Shown here: positions 15,791-24,178 of the stretch, one piece after another
Layout of the letters: every line of letters starts with the position of its first letter
How positions within the stretch are numbered: the first letter of the stretch is position 1
Assembly: GCF_000686565.1 (NCBI RefSeq)
Contig: NZ_JMKW01000029.1
Coordinates: forward strand, 1-32,040
Length of the DNA stretch: 32,040 bases
Source of the DNA: Helicobacter bilis ATCC 51630
GTDB taxonomy: Bacteria > Campylobacterota > Campylobacteria > Campylobacterales > Helicobacteraceae
Direction of reading: 5' to 3'
Made by a program: the position numbers and the translations under genes
The notes under the pieces: generated by a model
Databases searched by the model: none
Told to the model about the DNA's origin: nothing
The model's input: the letters and a program-made list of their open reading frames with translations, nothing else

Positions 15791-17524
15791 GTGGATAAAC
15801 AAAGTAATTTAAGGCTGATTTTAGCGGTTGCCATTTCATTTGCAGTTATTGTGATATGGTCAAAGTTTTTTGCACCAGAACCACCGATAAAAGAGCCACA
15901 AGCAGCAAATCAAGTAACAGATTCTAGTGTTAAAAGTGAAAACGAGGTGATCCCACAAAGTGCGATAAATACAAATGCAAATATAATTGTACCGCCTTCA
16001 TCAACAAATACTAGTAATACTATGAAAGGGATTCCAACTTCTGTGCCACAAATAAAAGAAAATCTCGTGCGTATAGAATCACAAGATTTTGATATGGATA
16101 TTGATGTATCAGGTGCAATTACACAAGTTTATCTCAAGGCGGATAAATACACCCAGCCACATCAAGAGGGCATTTTTACACATATAGGGCGACTTTTTGG
16201 TATGGTGAGCGGTGAGAATAAAAAGCTTGATAGACTGCCTTTATTAGCCGATAATGTGCCGCTTTATCCATTGCAAATGATTTTTACTGATGAGAATTAT
16301 AGAAAAAAATCAAGTGAGATAAAATATAGCACAGACAGATTGCATATCGTGCTTACAGATAAAGCAGAAACTCTTACTTTAACGCAGGATTTAGGCGATT
16401 TAGTGGTAAAGAAGATTATCACTATCGAGCCAAATATGACCTATAAAGTCCAAATAGAATTAAGCAAACAGACACAATATCTAATCAGTAATGGTATGCG
16501 TCCAAATGCAGATTCTGAAAGCTATGTATTCCATGGTGTAGTATTACAAAAAAATAATGGCTCGATTGAAAAAATAGAAGATGGAGACGCAAAAAATGAG
16601 GGAGAAAACTTTGATGATGCACTCTATGTAGCAAGTGTAGATAGATATTATACAAGCCTTTTATTTAATATTGATAAGCCGCTTTCACTTAGCATTGGTG
16701 CTTTTAGCAAGGGACTGCCCACCCCTTTCATTAATGTAAGCAGTGCTAATGAAGTATTGCATGGCTATATAGGACCAAAAGATTATAGAGTTTTAGAATC
16801 TATTAATCCGCATTTAACAAGCGTTGTAGAATATGGCAGAATCACTTTCTTTGCAAAATATATTTTTGCATTGCTTGATTTCTTATATCAATATATTGGC
16901 AATTGGGGTGTTGCCATCATTGTTTTAACAATCATTATACGCATTATCCTATTCCCATTAAGCTTTAAGGGCATGGTGGGTATGCAAAAGCTAAAAGAGT
17001 TAGCCCCAAAAATGAAAGACTTACAAGCAAAATATAAAGGCGATCCGCAGAAATTGCAAGCTTCAATGATGGAGCTCTATAAAAAACATGGTGCAAATCC
17101 ACTTGGTGGCTGTTTACCGCTTGTATTACAAATCCCTGTGTTTTTTGCTATTTATCGCGTTTTGTATAATGCAGTTGAGCTTAAAAACGCACCGCTTATG
17201 TGGTGGATACACGACTTAAGTGTTATGGATCCTTATTTTGTATTGCCTTTGCTTATGGGACTTTCTATGTATTTACAACAAGCCCTTACGCCCACAACTT
17301 TTACAGACCCTATGCAAGAAAAAGTGTTTAAATGGCTACCTGTTATTTTTACATTCTTTTTAATCACCTTTCCAGCAGGGCTTATACTTTATTGGACGAT
17401 TAATAACCTTATTTCTATTATCCAGCAACTTGCTATTAATAAAATGCTAGAATCTAAAAGGCAAAAAGAGATTGAAGAGCATACTCACAAAAAACATACA
17501 CATAAAACAAAAAATAGGCAATAA
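15791..17524 (+). CDS. yidC: Membrane protein insertase YidC
   Basis: Inserts and folds inner-membrane proteins with or without SecYEG. An N-terminal TM (LRLILAVAISFAVIVIW) leads to a large periplasmic beta-supersandwich domain, preceded by a flexible N/S/T-rich linker. The conserved insertase core begins with WGVAIIVLTIIIRIILFPL, whose arginine lies in the hydrophilic groove, and includes MKDLQAKYKGDPQKLQ and GANPLGGCLPLVLQIPVF. The C-terminal tail is basic and His-rich (EEHTHKKHTHKTKNRQ), as in ribosome-binding tails. 577 aa is normal for Gram-negatives. The start is GTG at 15791, 6 bases after AAGGG. TATAAT at 15752-15757 may give it its own promoter. Confidence 0.97.
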   Translation: MDKQSNLRLILAVAISFAVIVIWSKFFAPEPPIKEPQAANQVTDSSVKSENEVIPQSAINTNANIIVPPSSTNTSNTMKGIPTSVPQIKENLVRIESQDFDMDIDVSGAITQVYLKADKYTQPHQEGIFTHIGRLFGMVSGENKKLDRLPLLADNVPLYPLQMIFTDENYRKKSSEIKYSTDRLHIVLTDKAETLTLTQDLGDLVVKKIITIEPNMTYKVQIELSKQTQYLISNGMRPNADSESYVFHGVVLQKNNGSIEKIEDGDAKNEGENFDDALYVASVDRYYTSLLFNIDKPLSLSIGAFSKGLPTPFINVSSANEVLHGYIGPKDYRVLESINPHLTSVVEYGRITFFAKYIFALLDFLYQYIGNWGVAIIVLTIIIRIILFPLSFKGMVGMQKLKELAPKMKDLQAKYKGDPQKLQASMMELYKKHGANPLGGCLPLVLQIPVFFAIYRVLYNAVELKNAPLMWWIHDLSVMDPYFVLPLLMGLSMYLQQALTPTTFTDPMQEKVFKWLPVIFTFFLITFPAGLILYWTINNLISIIQQLAINKMLESKRQKEIEEHTHKKHTHKTKNRQ

Positions 17525-17572
17525 TATGTTACAATATGGTAAATGAAATAACAAATATTAAGGAATTTATAA

Positions 17573-18922
17573 ATGAAAAGATTTAGTGCAAACACGCTTG
17601 ATGCTGCATTGATGGAAGCTACAAAGCATTTTGACTGCTCATTGACACAAATAGAATATGAAGTTATCCAGAATCCAAGTAGTGGATTTCTAGGATTTTT
17701 GAAAAAAGAAGCAATCATTGTCGCCACAAAAAAACATAATATCAATACCGCAAATATAGAATCTACAAAGCCACTTGAAACAAATATAGATAGTATGAAT
17801 AGCGCAACTTCACTCAACACCGAAACAACACAAGACACAAAAGAATCTTCTATAACAATTTCTGCAATAGATTCTAAAGATTCTAAAATCAATACCAGCG
17901 ACAATAGCTTATCAAATAATAAACATATTGAAAACATGGAAAGCAATAATCAAACAGACTTGAATGCCAAAGAATACACAAGTAAAGAAAGTAAAGATAG
18001 CGATGAAAGTGATGAAACACCGACAAATCACGCTTACATAGCCAAAGATTTACAGACAAATAAAGACAATAACACTAAAGCTTATGCAAATGAGTCTAAA
18101 GCCGACACGCTAAATAAGGGACCACAAGAGAGTAAAGCCCAAGAGTTTAAAATAAGAGAAAGCCAAATATTAGAATCTCAAATAACAAAACCCAAAACGA
18201 CAGACACCAAAGCAGCAGAATCTAGCATAACAGATTCTAAGCCCACACAAACTCATGCAAACACAAAAGAAATAAAGCAAAATACTTCCATACCACATAA
18301 AAAGTCTATTGATGAGAGAGTGCAAGGCGATTTTGATTCTACATTTTATGATAAAGATTCTAATGTAGCGTGGCAGGATAGCACACAAAGTAATGCAGAG
18401 CAAAAAAAGGATATAGAATCTATTTGTAAAGAAGTCCAAGATGAGCTTACTGAACTGCTTTCTTACTTGCCACTAAAGCTTAATAAAATCCATGTAGAAC
18501 CTTATGATGATCATACGCTTTTCATTCTTATTGATGGGCTTGATGCAGCTTTACTCATCGGGCAGAAAGGCTATCGTTACAAGTCTCTTAGCTATTTGCT
18601 TTTTAACTGGATTCATACTTGTTATGGTTTGGGTGTGCGACTTGAGATAGCGCAATTTCTAAAGAATCAAGAAGAGATGATGAGAGCTTACCTTGGTCCC
18701 ATCATTGAAAATGCAAAAGTAAATGGTAAAGCACAGACAAAGCCACTAGATGGTGTCCTAACACATATTGCATTAAAAATGTTACGCGATGCCCTGCCAA
18801 ATAAATATATTGTTTTTAGAGAAAATGCCGATGGGGAAAAATATATCAGCATTAGCGAATTTATAAGCAACAATAATATGCGAAACAATATACATGGCTT
18901 TGGGAATCTTCCTAAATATTAA
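17573..18922 (+). CDS. jag: Jag (SpoIIIJ-associated) RNA-binding protein with KH and R3H domains
   Basis: 449-aa RNA-binding partner gene of yidC. The Jag-N domain occupies residues 1-54 (MKRFSANTLDAALMEATKHF, then NPSSGFLGFLKKEAI, the SxGFLG motif). A long low-complexity linker (~55-280), rich in S, K, T, D and N, contains many DSK/ESK units coded by repeated GATTCTAAA/GAATCTA. A KH-like domain (LLIGQKGYRYKSLSYLL, GxxG-type) and an R3H domain (ALKMLRDALPNKYIVFRENA region) complete the protein. The linker is much longer than in typical Jag proteins. ATG is preceded by AAGGA. Its stop overlaps the mnmE start by one base (TAATG). Confidence 0.93.
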   Translation: MKRFSANTLDAALMEATKHFDCSLTQIEYEVIQNPSSGFLGFLKKEAIIVATKKHNINTANIESTKPLETNIDSMNSATSLNTETTQDTKESSITISAIDSKDSKINTSDNSLSNNKHIENMESNNQTDLNAKEYTSKESKDSDESDETPTNHAYIAKDLQTNKDNNTKAYANESKADTLNKGPQESKAQEFKIRESQILESQITKPKTTDTKAAESSITDSKPTQTHANTKEIKQNTSIPHKKSIDERVQGDFDSTFYDKDSNVAWQDSTQSNAEQKKDIESICKEVQDELTELLSYLPLKLNKIHVEPYDDHTLFILIDGLDAALLIGQKGYRYKSLSYLLFNWIHTCYGLGVRLEIAQFLKNQEEMMRAYLGPIIENAKVNGKAQTKPLDGVLTHIALKMLRDALPNKYIVFRENADGEKYISISEFISNNNMRNNIHGFGNLPKY

Positions 18923-20274
18923 TGAATACAATTGTAGCTATATCTAGTGCGCTTGCAAAAAGTGCTATTAGCATTATCCGCCTTAGCGGAGATGAAGCCT
19001 TGCGTATTGCTTCAAAATTGCTTAAAAAAGACGCTTTAGAAAATCTATTAATCCCCAGAAAAGCCACACTTCATAGAATCTATAATGAAAAAGGCGAAAT
19101 GTTAGATAAAGCCATTGTGATTTATTTTAAATCCCCAAAAAGTTTTACAGGTGAAGATATTGTGGAGTTTCAAAGTCATGGTGGGATTTTAGTAGCAAAT
19201 GAGATTCTAAAAGCATGTTTAGCCTTTGGTGCGACTTTGGCTAAAGCTGGTGAATTTAGTATGCGAGCATTGCGTAATAATAAGCTTGATTTAGTAGAGT
19301 TGGAAGCAACACTTGCCCTAATAAACAACACAAATACAAACCTAACAAAGCTTTTAACAAGAAACATAGATGGCAAACTAAGTGAAATGTTAGAATCTGT
19401 GCGACAAGAGATATTAAACATTATCGCACAAATTGAAGTGAATATCGATTATAGTGAAGAGGACTTAGACAAAGATATATTATCTAAAAGCGTTTCTACC
19501 CTGCTTTCAATACAAGCGAGATTCCAAGCTATACTTGATTCAAGCAAACATTATCAAAAATTACAAGATATAAAGCTTTGTATCATAGGAAAACCAAATG
19601 TTGGCAAAAGCTCTTTGCTTAATCTCTTATTAATGCAGGATAGGGCGATTGTAAGCGATATAGCTGGGACGACAAGGGATACCATTACAGCCATGCTTGA
19701 TATTTGTGGGAATCTCGTCTCACTCACTGATACTGCCGGCATACACACAAGCACAGATTCTATTGAAATGCAAGGTATAGAAAAAAGTATGAAGAGTGCA
19801 AGAGAGAGTGAGATAATCCTTTGTGTGTTTGATATTTCAAAACCTATGAGTAAGGAAGATTTCGAAATACTAGACTTTTTAAAAAGCGAATGCAGTAACA
19901 AATCTGTTTTAATCGTATTAAATAAAAATGATTTAGCTAGGCAAAACACCCATGATTTTACACCCTTTCAAACGATCATTCTCAATACAAAAGATGAGAA
20001 TAATGCAAGACTATTAAAAGAGAAAATTGCCAACTTTTTAACTATGGAGATTGATAATAATACCTTTGTGCTGACAAATGCCACACAAAGCAATCTTTTA
20101 GAATCTGCGTACAAAAATCTTAGCGTTGCAAAGGAATTGCTTATGAATGGATCACTAGAACTTGCAAGTTTTGAATTACACCAAAGTTTGCAATCACTAG
20201 GCTCTATGACAAAGCCCTATGATGTAGAAGATATGCTAGATTCTATGTTTTCACAATTTTGCGTTGGTAAGTGA
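18922..20274 (+). CDS. mnmE: tRNA modification GTPase MnmE
   Basis: GTPase that, with MnmG, adds carboxymethylaminomethyl groups to U34 of certain tRNAs. 450 aa. The N-terminal formyl-THF-binding domain starts MNTIVAISSALAKSAISIIR. The G domain has G1 GKPNVGKSS (223-231), G2 IAGTTRD, G3 DTAG (270-273) and G4 NKND. The C-terminus ends FCVGK, with the catalytic-site cysteine C447 of the C-x-G-K motif. The start overlaps the jag stop by one base, so translation is coupled. It is the last gene of the yidD-yidC-jag-mnmE block; its stop lies 2 bp from the end of a convergent T6SS cargo gene, marking the island boundary. Confidence 0.97.
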   Translation: MNTIVAISSALAKSAISIIRLSGDEALRIASKLLKKDALENLLIPRKATLHRIYNEKGEMLDKAIVIYFKSPKSFTGEDIVEFQSHGGILVANEILKACLAFGATLAKAGEFSMRALRNNKLDLVELEATLALINNTNTNLTKLLTRNIDGKLSEMLESVRQEILNIIAQIEVNIDYSEEDLDKDILSKSVSTLLSIQARFQAILDSSKHYQKLQDIKLCIIGKPNVGKSSLLNLLLMQDRAIVSDIAGTTRDTITAMLDICGNLVSLTDTAGIHTSTDSIEMQGIEKSMKSARESEIILCVFDISKPMSKEDFEILDFLKSECSNKSVLIVLNKNDLARQNTHDFTPFQTIILNTKDENNARLLKEKIANFLTMEIDNNTFVLTNATQSNLLESAYKNLSVAKELLMNGSLELASFELHQSLQSLGSMTKPYDVEDMLDSMFSQFCVGK

Positions 20275-20276
20275 TA

Positions 20277-20909
20277 TTATACACACCTAATATGGAATCT
20301 AGAATACATATTTATTTCTTTATCAAAGAGCATATACCCCCATTTTGTTTGTTTCTTTTGTTCTTGGTAATATTGTTTCTGTTCTTCTTTATTTGGAATA
20401 GAATCTTGATTGTAGTAGGCTTTGAGATGGATTTGTATATGTTTTAAAGATTCTGTGGCTTCTTGGTCTGCTATTGTATTTGTATCAAAATTATATGTGC
20501 GTGTTCGTAGGCATATTGTATTTGCGTTGTTATGTGGGCAGTTTTCTTGTTGTGGTGTTTTACTTTCTTTAGATTCTATTTCTTTTATTTCTGCATATAT
20601 GCTACTTACTAAAAGTTTATCTTGATAGGGGAATTCTAGTGTATGGAATCTATCTTTGCAAGATTCTCTAATGCAAGAAGCTAAGGTTTTTGGAGTGCTT
20701 TTATAATGTGGGTGTTCTATTTCTACTTTAAATCTATGAATCTTTTTAAGCTTTTCTATATCATCTAAGATTATCTTTCCGCTTTGACTTTTTTCATTAA
20801 AAAGGATATCTCCATTGGGTGCGATGACTTCTATTTTAGCATTCTCTATAAGATTACAATGGACATCTCTTACTTGTATGTATATAGGCCTTGTGTTAAA
20901 ACTTGACAT
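20277..20909 (-). CDS. VgrG-linked cargo protein with N-terminal transthyretin-like domain
   Basis: 210-aa protein directly downstream of the vgrG1 remnant. Residues 5-75 (IYIQVRDVHCNLIENAKIEV, GDILFNEKSQSGKI, FKVEIEHPHYKSTPKTL) have the alternating-strand pattern of carboxypeptidase-regulatory/transthyretin-like sandwiches. The same pattern starts the 674-aa effector at 28819-30843. No signal peptide or catalytic motif is seen; the C-terminal part is Q/K/Y-rich (NKEEQKQYYQEQKKQTKWGY). The ATG has AAAGGAT upstream. The 3' end falls 2 bp from the mnmE stop, so the protein may have been shortened when the island joined mnmE. It could be a truncated effector or an accessory protein. Confidence 0.6.
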   Translation of the reverse strand: MSSFNTRPIYIQVRDVHCNLIENAKIEVIAPNGDILFNEKSQSGKIILDDIEKLKKIHRFKVEIEHPHYKSTPKTLASCIRESCKDRFHTLEFPYQDKLLVSSIYAEIKEIESKESKTPQQENCPHNNANTICLRTRTYNFDTNTIADQEATESLKHIQIHLKAYYNQDSIPNKEEQKQYYQEQKKQTKWGYMLFDKEINMYSRFHIRCV

Positions 20910-21008
20910 ATTATACTTATATCCTTTGTGTTCTATTCCAACTCTATCTTATGTAGTATTATACTTTTTCTTAGTTTTTATTTTTTAATCAATCTTTCCT
21001 ATTTATCC

Positions 21009-21533
21009 CTATTCCGCTTTAATCTCTCCACCTTTAACTACAAGTCCTTTAGAATCTATGACTACTTCTACTCCACCAGCTTTGAGGATTATTGTATCAC
21101 TTGTTGCGTGAATGGTGGTTTCATTAATCTTTAAATTAATAGTATTACCTACATTGATAGAATAATCATTTGTTGCTTCTGATACAATATTATCAGCTAT
21201 AAAAGTAGCATTTTCATCTGTTTCAAGTCCCATAGAGGCATTAGATGTAAATAAGAGATTCCCTTTAGTTCTAAGTGTAGTTTCATTAGTAGATTCTATA
21301 TTGATACTATCTTCAACTTGCAAATGATATTCTTTACCTACCACCTCCCTCTTATTCCCCCCTACATTCCTACTCTCATCTTGTTTGATACTTGTATTGA
21401 GATTCCCCCCTATCTCCACCTCCTTATCCCCTCCTACATATTCACTACTATCCTTTGCTACTCTTAGTTTATTGCTTGCTCCTATGTTAAGAGTATGACT
21501 TAATCCTACAATAGCATTCGCACAAAAATTCAT
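21009..21533 (-). pseudogene. vgrG: vgrG1 C-terminal spike remnant
   Basis: The frame matches the C-terminal needle of VgrG: IVGLSHTLNIGASNKLRVA, SSEYVGGDKEVEIGGNLNTS and the terminal GGVEVVIDSKGLVVKGGEIK. These are nearly identical to vgrG2 and vgrG3, so this is the spike tail of a T6SS puncturing protein. Homology starts abruptly at IVGLSH (near 21514). The first six residues (MNFCAN) come from the inserted DNA to its right, and the ATG there has no ribosome-binding site. The N-terminal half of the same gene lies at 22459-23892, on the other side of the insert. The OB-fold and about 150 residues of needle are missing. Confidence 0.8.
21366..21449. repeat. 84-bp vgrG repeat block A, copy in vgrG1
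   Basis: Matches 27636-27719 in vgrG2 with one mismatch, including 64 identical bases at the start. It encodes the SSEYVG-DKEVEIGG-NLNTS segment of the spike. Such near-identical blocks offer sites for homologous exchange between the vgrG copies. Confidence 0.85.
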
Positions 21534-21588
21534 TGATAAAGGCGCAAAAGAGCTTCTTGAACGAGCAGCACAAATGGCATTTATATAA
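21515..21588 (+). pseudogene. Orphan 3' end of an unidentified plus-strand gene
   Basis: From the point where vgrG homology stops, the plus strand reads AFAQKFIDKGAKELLERAAQ, then MAFI and a TAA at 21586-21588. The amphipathic, A/K/E-rich character is that of a normal protein C-terminus, but there is no upstream gene: the sequence to the left is the vgrG1 tail on the other strand. I read it as the tail of a gene carried in with the outer-membrane protein segment. Family not recognised. Confidence 0.45.
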
Positions 21589-21650
21589 AAAATGCAACAT
21601 CTTAATAATGTTACGATTTTAAATAGAACTTAACTTTTCCCCAAAAAATC

Positions 21651-21668
21651 TTTTGCTTTTAAGCAAAA
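21651..21668. terminator. Inverted repeat TTTTGCTT/AAGCAAAA before the poly-G tract
   Basis: Perfect 8-bp arms with a 2-base centre, 60 bases after the stop of the orphan gene tail. It may terminate that gene. On the minus strand the hairpin is followed by GATTTTTT, so it could also act leftwards. Confidence 0.35.
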
Positions 21669-21670
21669 TC

Positions 21671-21682
21671 GGGGGGGGGGGG
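21671..21682 (+). repeat. Poly-G tract (G12) in the promoter region of the outer-membrane protein gene
   Basis: Twelve consecutive G, 49 bases upstream of the ATG of the outer-membrane protein gene. Length is in the range that slips readily in Helicobacter. A change in length here would alter promoter spacing or the 5' untranslated region, not the reading frame. Confidence 0.85.
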
Positions 21683-21694
21683 CTAAAATTAAGG

Positions 21695-21709
21695 TTGCGT
21701 TTGACGCAA
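21695..21709. promoter_or_regulatory. TTGCGT-TTG-ACGCAA dyad upstream of the outer-membrane protein gene
   Basis: Perfect 6-bp arms around TTG between the poly-G tract and the ribosome-binding site AAAGGTGG (21718-21726). TACAAT at 21713-21718 follows. It may be an operator or a 5'-UTR hairpin. Confidence 0.35.
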
Positions 21710-21731
21710 ATATACAATAAAGGTGGTTTCA

Positions 21732-22331
21732 ATGAAAACAATAGGAAAATGCGTAGCAAGTTTAGCTTTGGTTTTAGCTCTTGTAGTTTCTGTGGGAGTG
21801 GCTGAAGAGAGTGGGTTGTTTATCGGTATCGGCACAGGGTATGGACAAAGCGAAATAAAAACTGATAGCACAAAAACAAAGCTTGATGGACTAAGCTTTG
21901 AAAGCATTGCTGGATACAAATCATTTTTCACTCCCGCTTTTGGTATGCGCTATTATATCAACTTTGCTTATTCAAATGCGGAAGCAAAGAAAGATCCAAA
22001 GCCAAAGGTTATAATGAATTATGGGGTAAATGCAGATATGCTTTATAATGTAGTGGCAAGCCAAAGTGTGAATCTCGGCGCATTTGTGGGTGTTGGCGTT
22101 GGTGCAAATACTTGGGCAGCCAAAGATAATGTAGATTTTAAAGTCAAAACAGGCTTTAATGTCGCACTTAATGCTGGGTTAAGAAGTCAATTTGGCAAAC
22201 ATCACGGCATAGAAGTTGTAGCTCGTGTGCCTTTTATCTCTACGACATTGGAAAATCATAGGGTAACAGGCGAAAAACAAACAGGCTCACATACTTATAA
22301 TGTCGGAGCGCGCTATATTTTAAGCTTTTAA
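21732..22331 (+). CDS. Helicobacter-type outer-membrane beta-barrel protein
   Basis: 199-aa secreted protein. The signal peptide MKTIGKCVASLALVLALVVS ends near VGVAEE, followed by alternating strands typical of 8-stranded barrels (GLFIGIGTGYGQSEI, GMRYYINFAYSNA, LGAFVGVGVGANTW, YNVGARYILSF) and a terminal Phe. RYYINFAYSNA-type strands are common in Helicobacter outer-membrane families. The ATG at 21732 is preferred over an in-frame GTG at 21723, which lies within the AAAGGTGG ribosome-binding site. It is flanked by poly-G tracts and is on the opposite strand to the island. Expression is probably phase-variable. Its function (adhesin, porin or structural) cannot be inferred. Confidence 0.85.
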   Translation: MKTIGKCVASLALVLALVVSVGVAEESGLFIGIGTGYGQSEIKTDSTKTKLDGLSFESIAGYKSFFTPAFGMRYYINFAYSNAEAKKDPKPKVIMNYGVNADMLYNVVASQSVNLGAFVGVGVGANTWAAKDNVDFKVKTGFNVALNAGLRSQFGKHHGIEVVARVPFISTTLENHRVTGEKQTGSHTYNVGARYILSF

Positions 22332-22351
22332 GAATCTAAAGAGTTTTAGGT

Positions 22352-22364
22352 GGGGGGGGGGGGG
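22352..22364 (+). repeat. Poly-G tract (G13) downstream of the outer-membrane protein gene
   Basis: Thirteen consecutive G, 20 bases after the stop codon. It is a second long G-run in the same orientation as the one at 21671-21682, so the gene is bracketed by two runs. GGTGG (22349-22353) and CCACC (22372-22376) flank it and could form a hairpin. Confidence 0.85.
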
Positions 22365-22391
22365 CTTACCTCCACCCTTAAATCACTCCTA

Positions 22392-22472
22392 TCATACTTC
22401 TGTGGTGCTTATACCATATTTTTCTTCAAGCTTTTTGCCAAAATTCGTGCCAAAGCCTTCACAAAAGCGCAT
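22392..22472 (-). pseudogene. Orphan 3' end of an unidentified minus-strand gene
   Basis: In a frame different from vgrG1, the minus strand reads MRFCEGFGTNFGKKLEEKYG, then ISTTEV and a TGA. It looks like a natural protein C-terminus but has no gene upstream: the sequence to the right is the vgrG1 N-terminal half. Together with the orphan tail at 21515-21588 it marks the two edges of the inserted segment. Family not recognised. Confidence 0.4.
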
Positions 22473-23892
22473 TAGAAGTATTTTGAGTGAGGGGATTAAA
22501 GCTTTCATTCCCTTTGTTTATCTGCTCTGTATTCATTAAAGAAGTAACACTTTCTTTTAAATGCTTTGCACTCTCTTTTTTAATGGCATTATCATTAGAA
22601 TTAAAGTTATTCTCTAATAAAGCTTCATTAGTAAGAACTTGCTCCATTTCTATAATAATAAAATCTCTTAAATTCTCTTTATTCTCCTTAAGATTTGAGG
22701 AGAAGTTTAAACGCACCCATTCATTTAAAGTTAAATCATAGATATTACTCTGTGCGCTAAGACTTTGCTCTAGCACTCTTAATCTCTTTTCTTTTAAAGT
22801 AAGGGGAGTTTTTAAATCACTCTTTTGAGTAAAAGAGAATTCACCAACATAGTGATGCTCATTAAAAGAGTGCATTAAAGAATCTTGCTCTACTTCTTGT
22901 TGTAAGGAATCACTCTTTAGGCTTAAACTTTGCAGTGCAAAAGGATTTAAAGCATTCTCACTACTTTGGCTAAAGTGATGAACTCTTAACGATTGAAGCT
23001 TTTTGACACTAGAAATGCAAGGTTCATTTAAAGTGTTATTCACATTAGGATTAAAAGTAAGTTCTCTACTAGAGTGTCTTTGTGCTGTGTCATAAAAGCA
23101 AATACTTCCTGCAACATCACAAAAGTATATGCCATTATTATGGGCTAATCTCGTTATAAAGTCTAAATCACTCTCTTGATATTGGCTAATGAGTTCTAAC
23201 TTTGGATAAGTTAAAGTAATAGCAGAGAAATCCAAAGGTTTAATTAAATCGTGTGTGTAAAAGTTGAGTGTAGAATGTATGACTTCTATAACACTTTTAT
23301 TGGTATAGATTCTATTTGCTTTATTTAAAGACATTCTATAAAGAGAAGAGCAAAGAGTAAGCTTAAAGAAATGCTTATGGTTTAAAGAGGGAGTAAGATT
23401 GCCTCTATGAAAAACATTTGCACTACTTTGAGTATTTAATCCTAGATACTCTACAAAAGAGAGAACCCCTTGATATTCTTTTACTTTCTCTAAAGAACTT
23501 AAAGAGGTGATAGAATCTTTATTTTCTTTATGCTTATTTTTACTCTTTATATTATCCTTTAAAGACTTTAAAGCAGGATTGTTTGTAAAATCTAAAGTCT
23601 TAGAAGTATTATGTGTTTGAGGGTAGGGATTACTGATTCTAAAGGTTGCTTGCTTGTTAATTAAAGCATTGGGGTGAAAGTTTAAAGTGCTCTCCTTATG
23701 TGGGAAAGAGTTAAAAGTGTTCCCTTGGTCTTTCCTTGAAGAGTTGAAAAAGTCTAAAGTAAAAGGATTCTCTTCTAAACTTTCTATATATCCTTCACAC
23801 TCAATTCTCCATAAGGATTCTAAACTCTCTTTAATATGGGCTTTAGTGATAGTAAAGGAGAGGGAATCTATACTCAGTTGTAGATAAGACAT
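22459..23892 (-). pseudogene. vgrG: vgrG1 N-terminal (gp27-like) half, truncated by insertion
   Basis: T6SS spike protein hub domain. The 477-aa frame has the gp27-like fold region of VgrG: LTLCSSLYRMSLNKANRIYT, SVIEVIHSTLNFY, then YQESDLDFITRLAHNNGIYF (the Q-Y-x-E-S-D-x-x-F-I-x-R-L motif) and DLTLNEWVRLNFSSNLKEN. The ATG has AAAGGATACCA upstream. After IIIEMEQVLTNEALLENNF a loop follows and the frame ends in QNTSNALL at the edge of the inserted DNA, before the OB-fold and needle. An unusual low-complexity insertion (residues ~60-145, K/N/S-rich) interrupts the N-terminal barrel. Alone it could only make a hub without spike; function is doubtful unless it assembles with another copy. Confidence 0.85.
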
Positions 23893-24100
23893 TGGTATCC
23901 TTTATATTAAGTGGGAGGGGTGGGGGAGTGGTCTAGCATTTATAGAAAGTTCCCTTGATTGAAAGCTTGGGTATCAGAGTAACCATAATCGCTATATTTA
24001 CAAACATAAGGGGAGTGTCCCCCTATTATAGTAGTCAGTTTTTATGTCGTTGAGTTCTCTAAGGTTAAAAAGACTTTCTAGTCTATCTTTGCTCATCCCC
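23893..24100. other. Spacer upstream of vgrG1
   Basis: 208 bp that presumably hold the vgrG1 promoter. A hairpin GGGGA-GTG-TCCCC lies at 24010-24022 and could end the preceding transcript. No tRNA-like fold or intact gene was found. Confidence 0.4.
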
Positions 24101-24178
24101 TTTACACATTACATCTCCGAATGCTAGTCCTGCTCCTAAAGCCATAATGGCTAATCCTGTCAAAATTTTAGTTTTCAT
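24101..24178 (-). CDS. Tiny signal-peptide-like ORF, possibly frameshifted
   Basis: ATG overlaps the stop of the upstream lipoprotein gene (ATGA) and has AAAAGGAG 7 bases before it. The product MKTKILTGLAIMALGAGLAF then RRCNV is 25 aa: a textbook export signal with almost nothing after it. In the next frame the sequence continues GDVMCKGDEQR before a stop, so a one-base shift near the end of the signal would give a slightly longer exported peptide. It may be a remnant or a very small secreted/lipoprotein-type peptide of the effector module. Confidence 0.4.
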
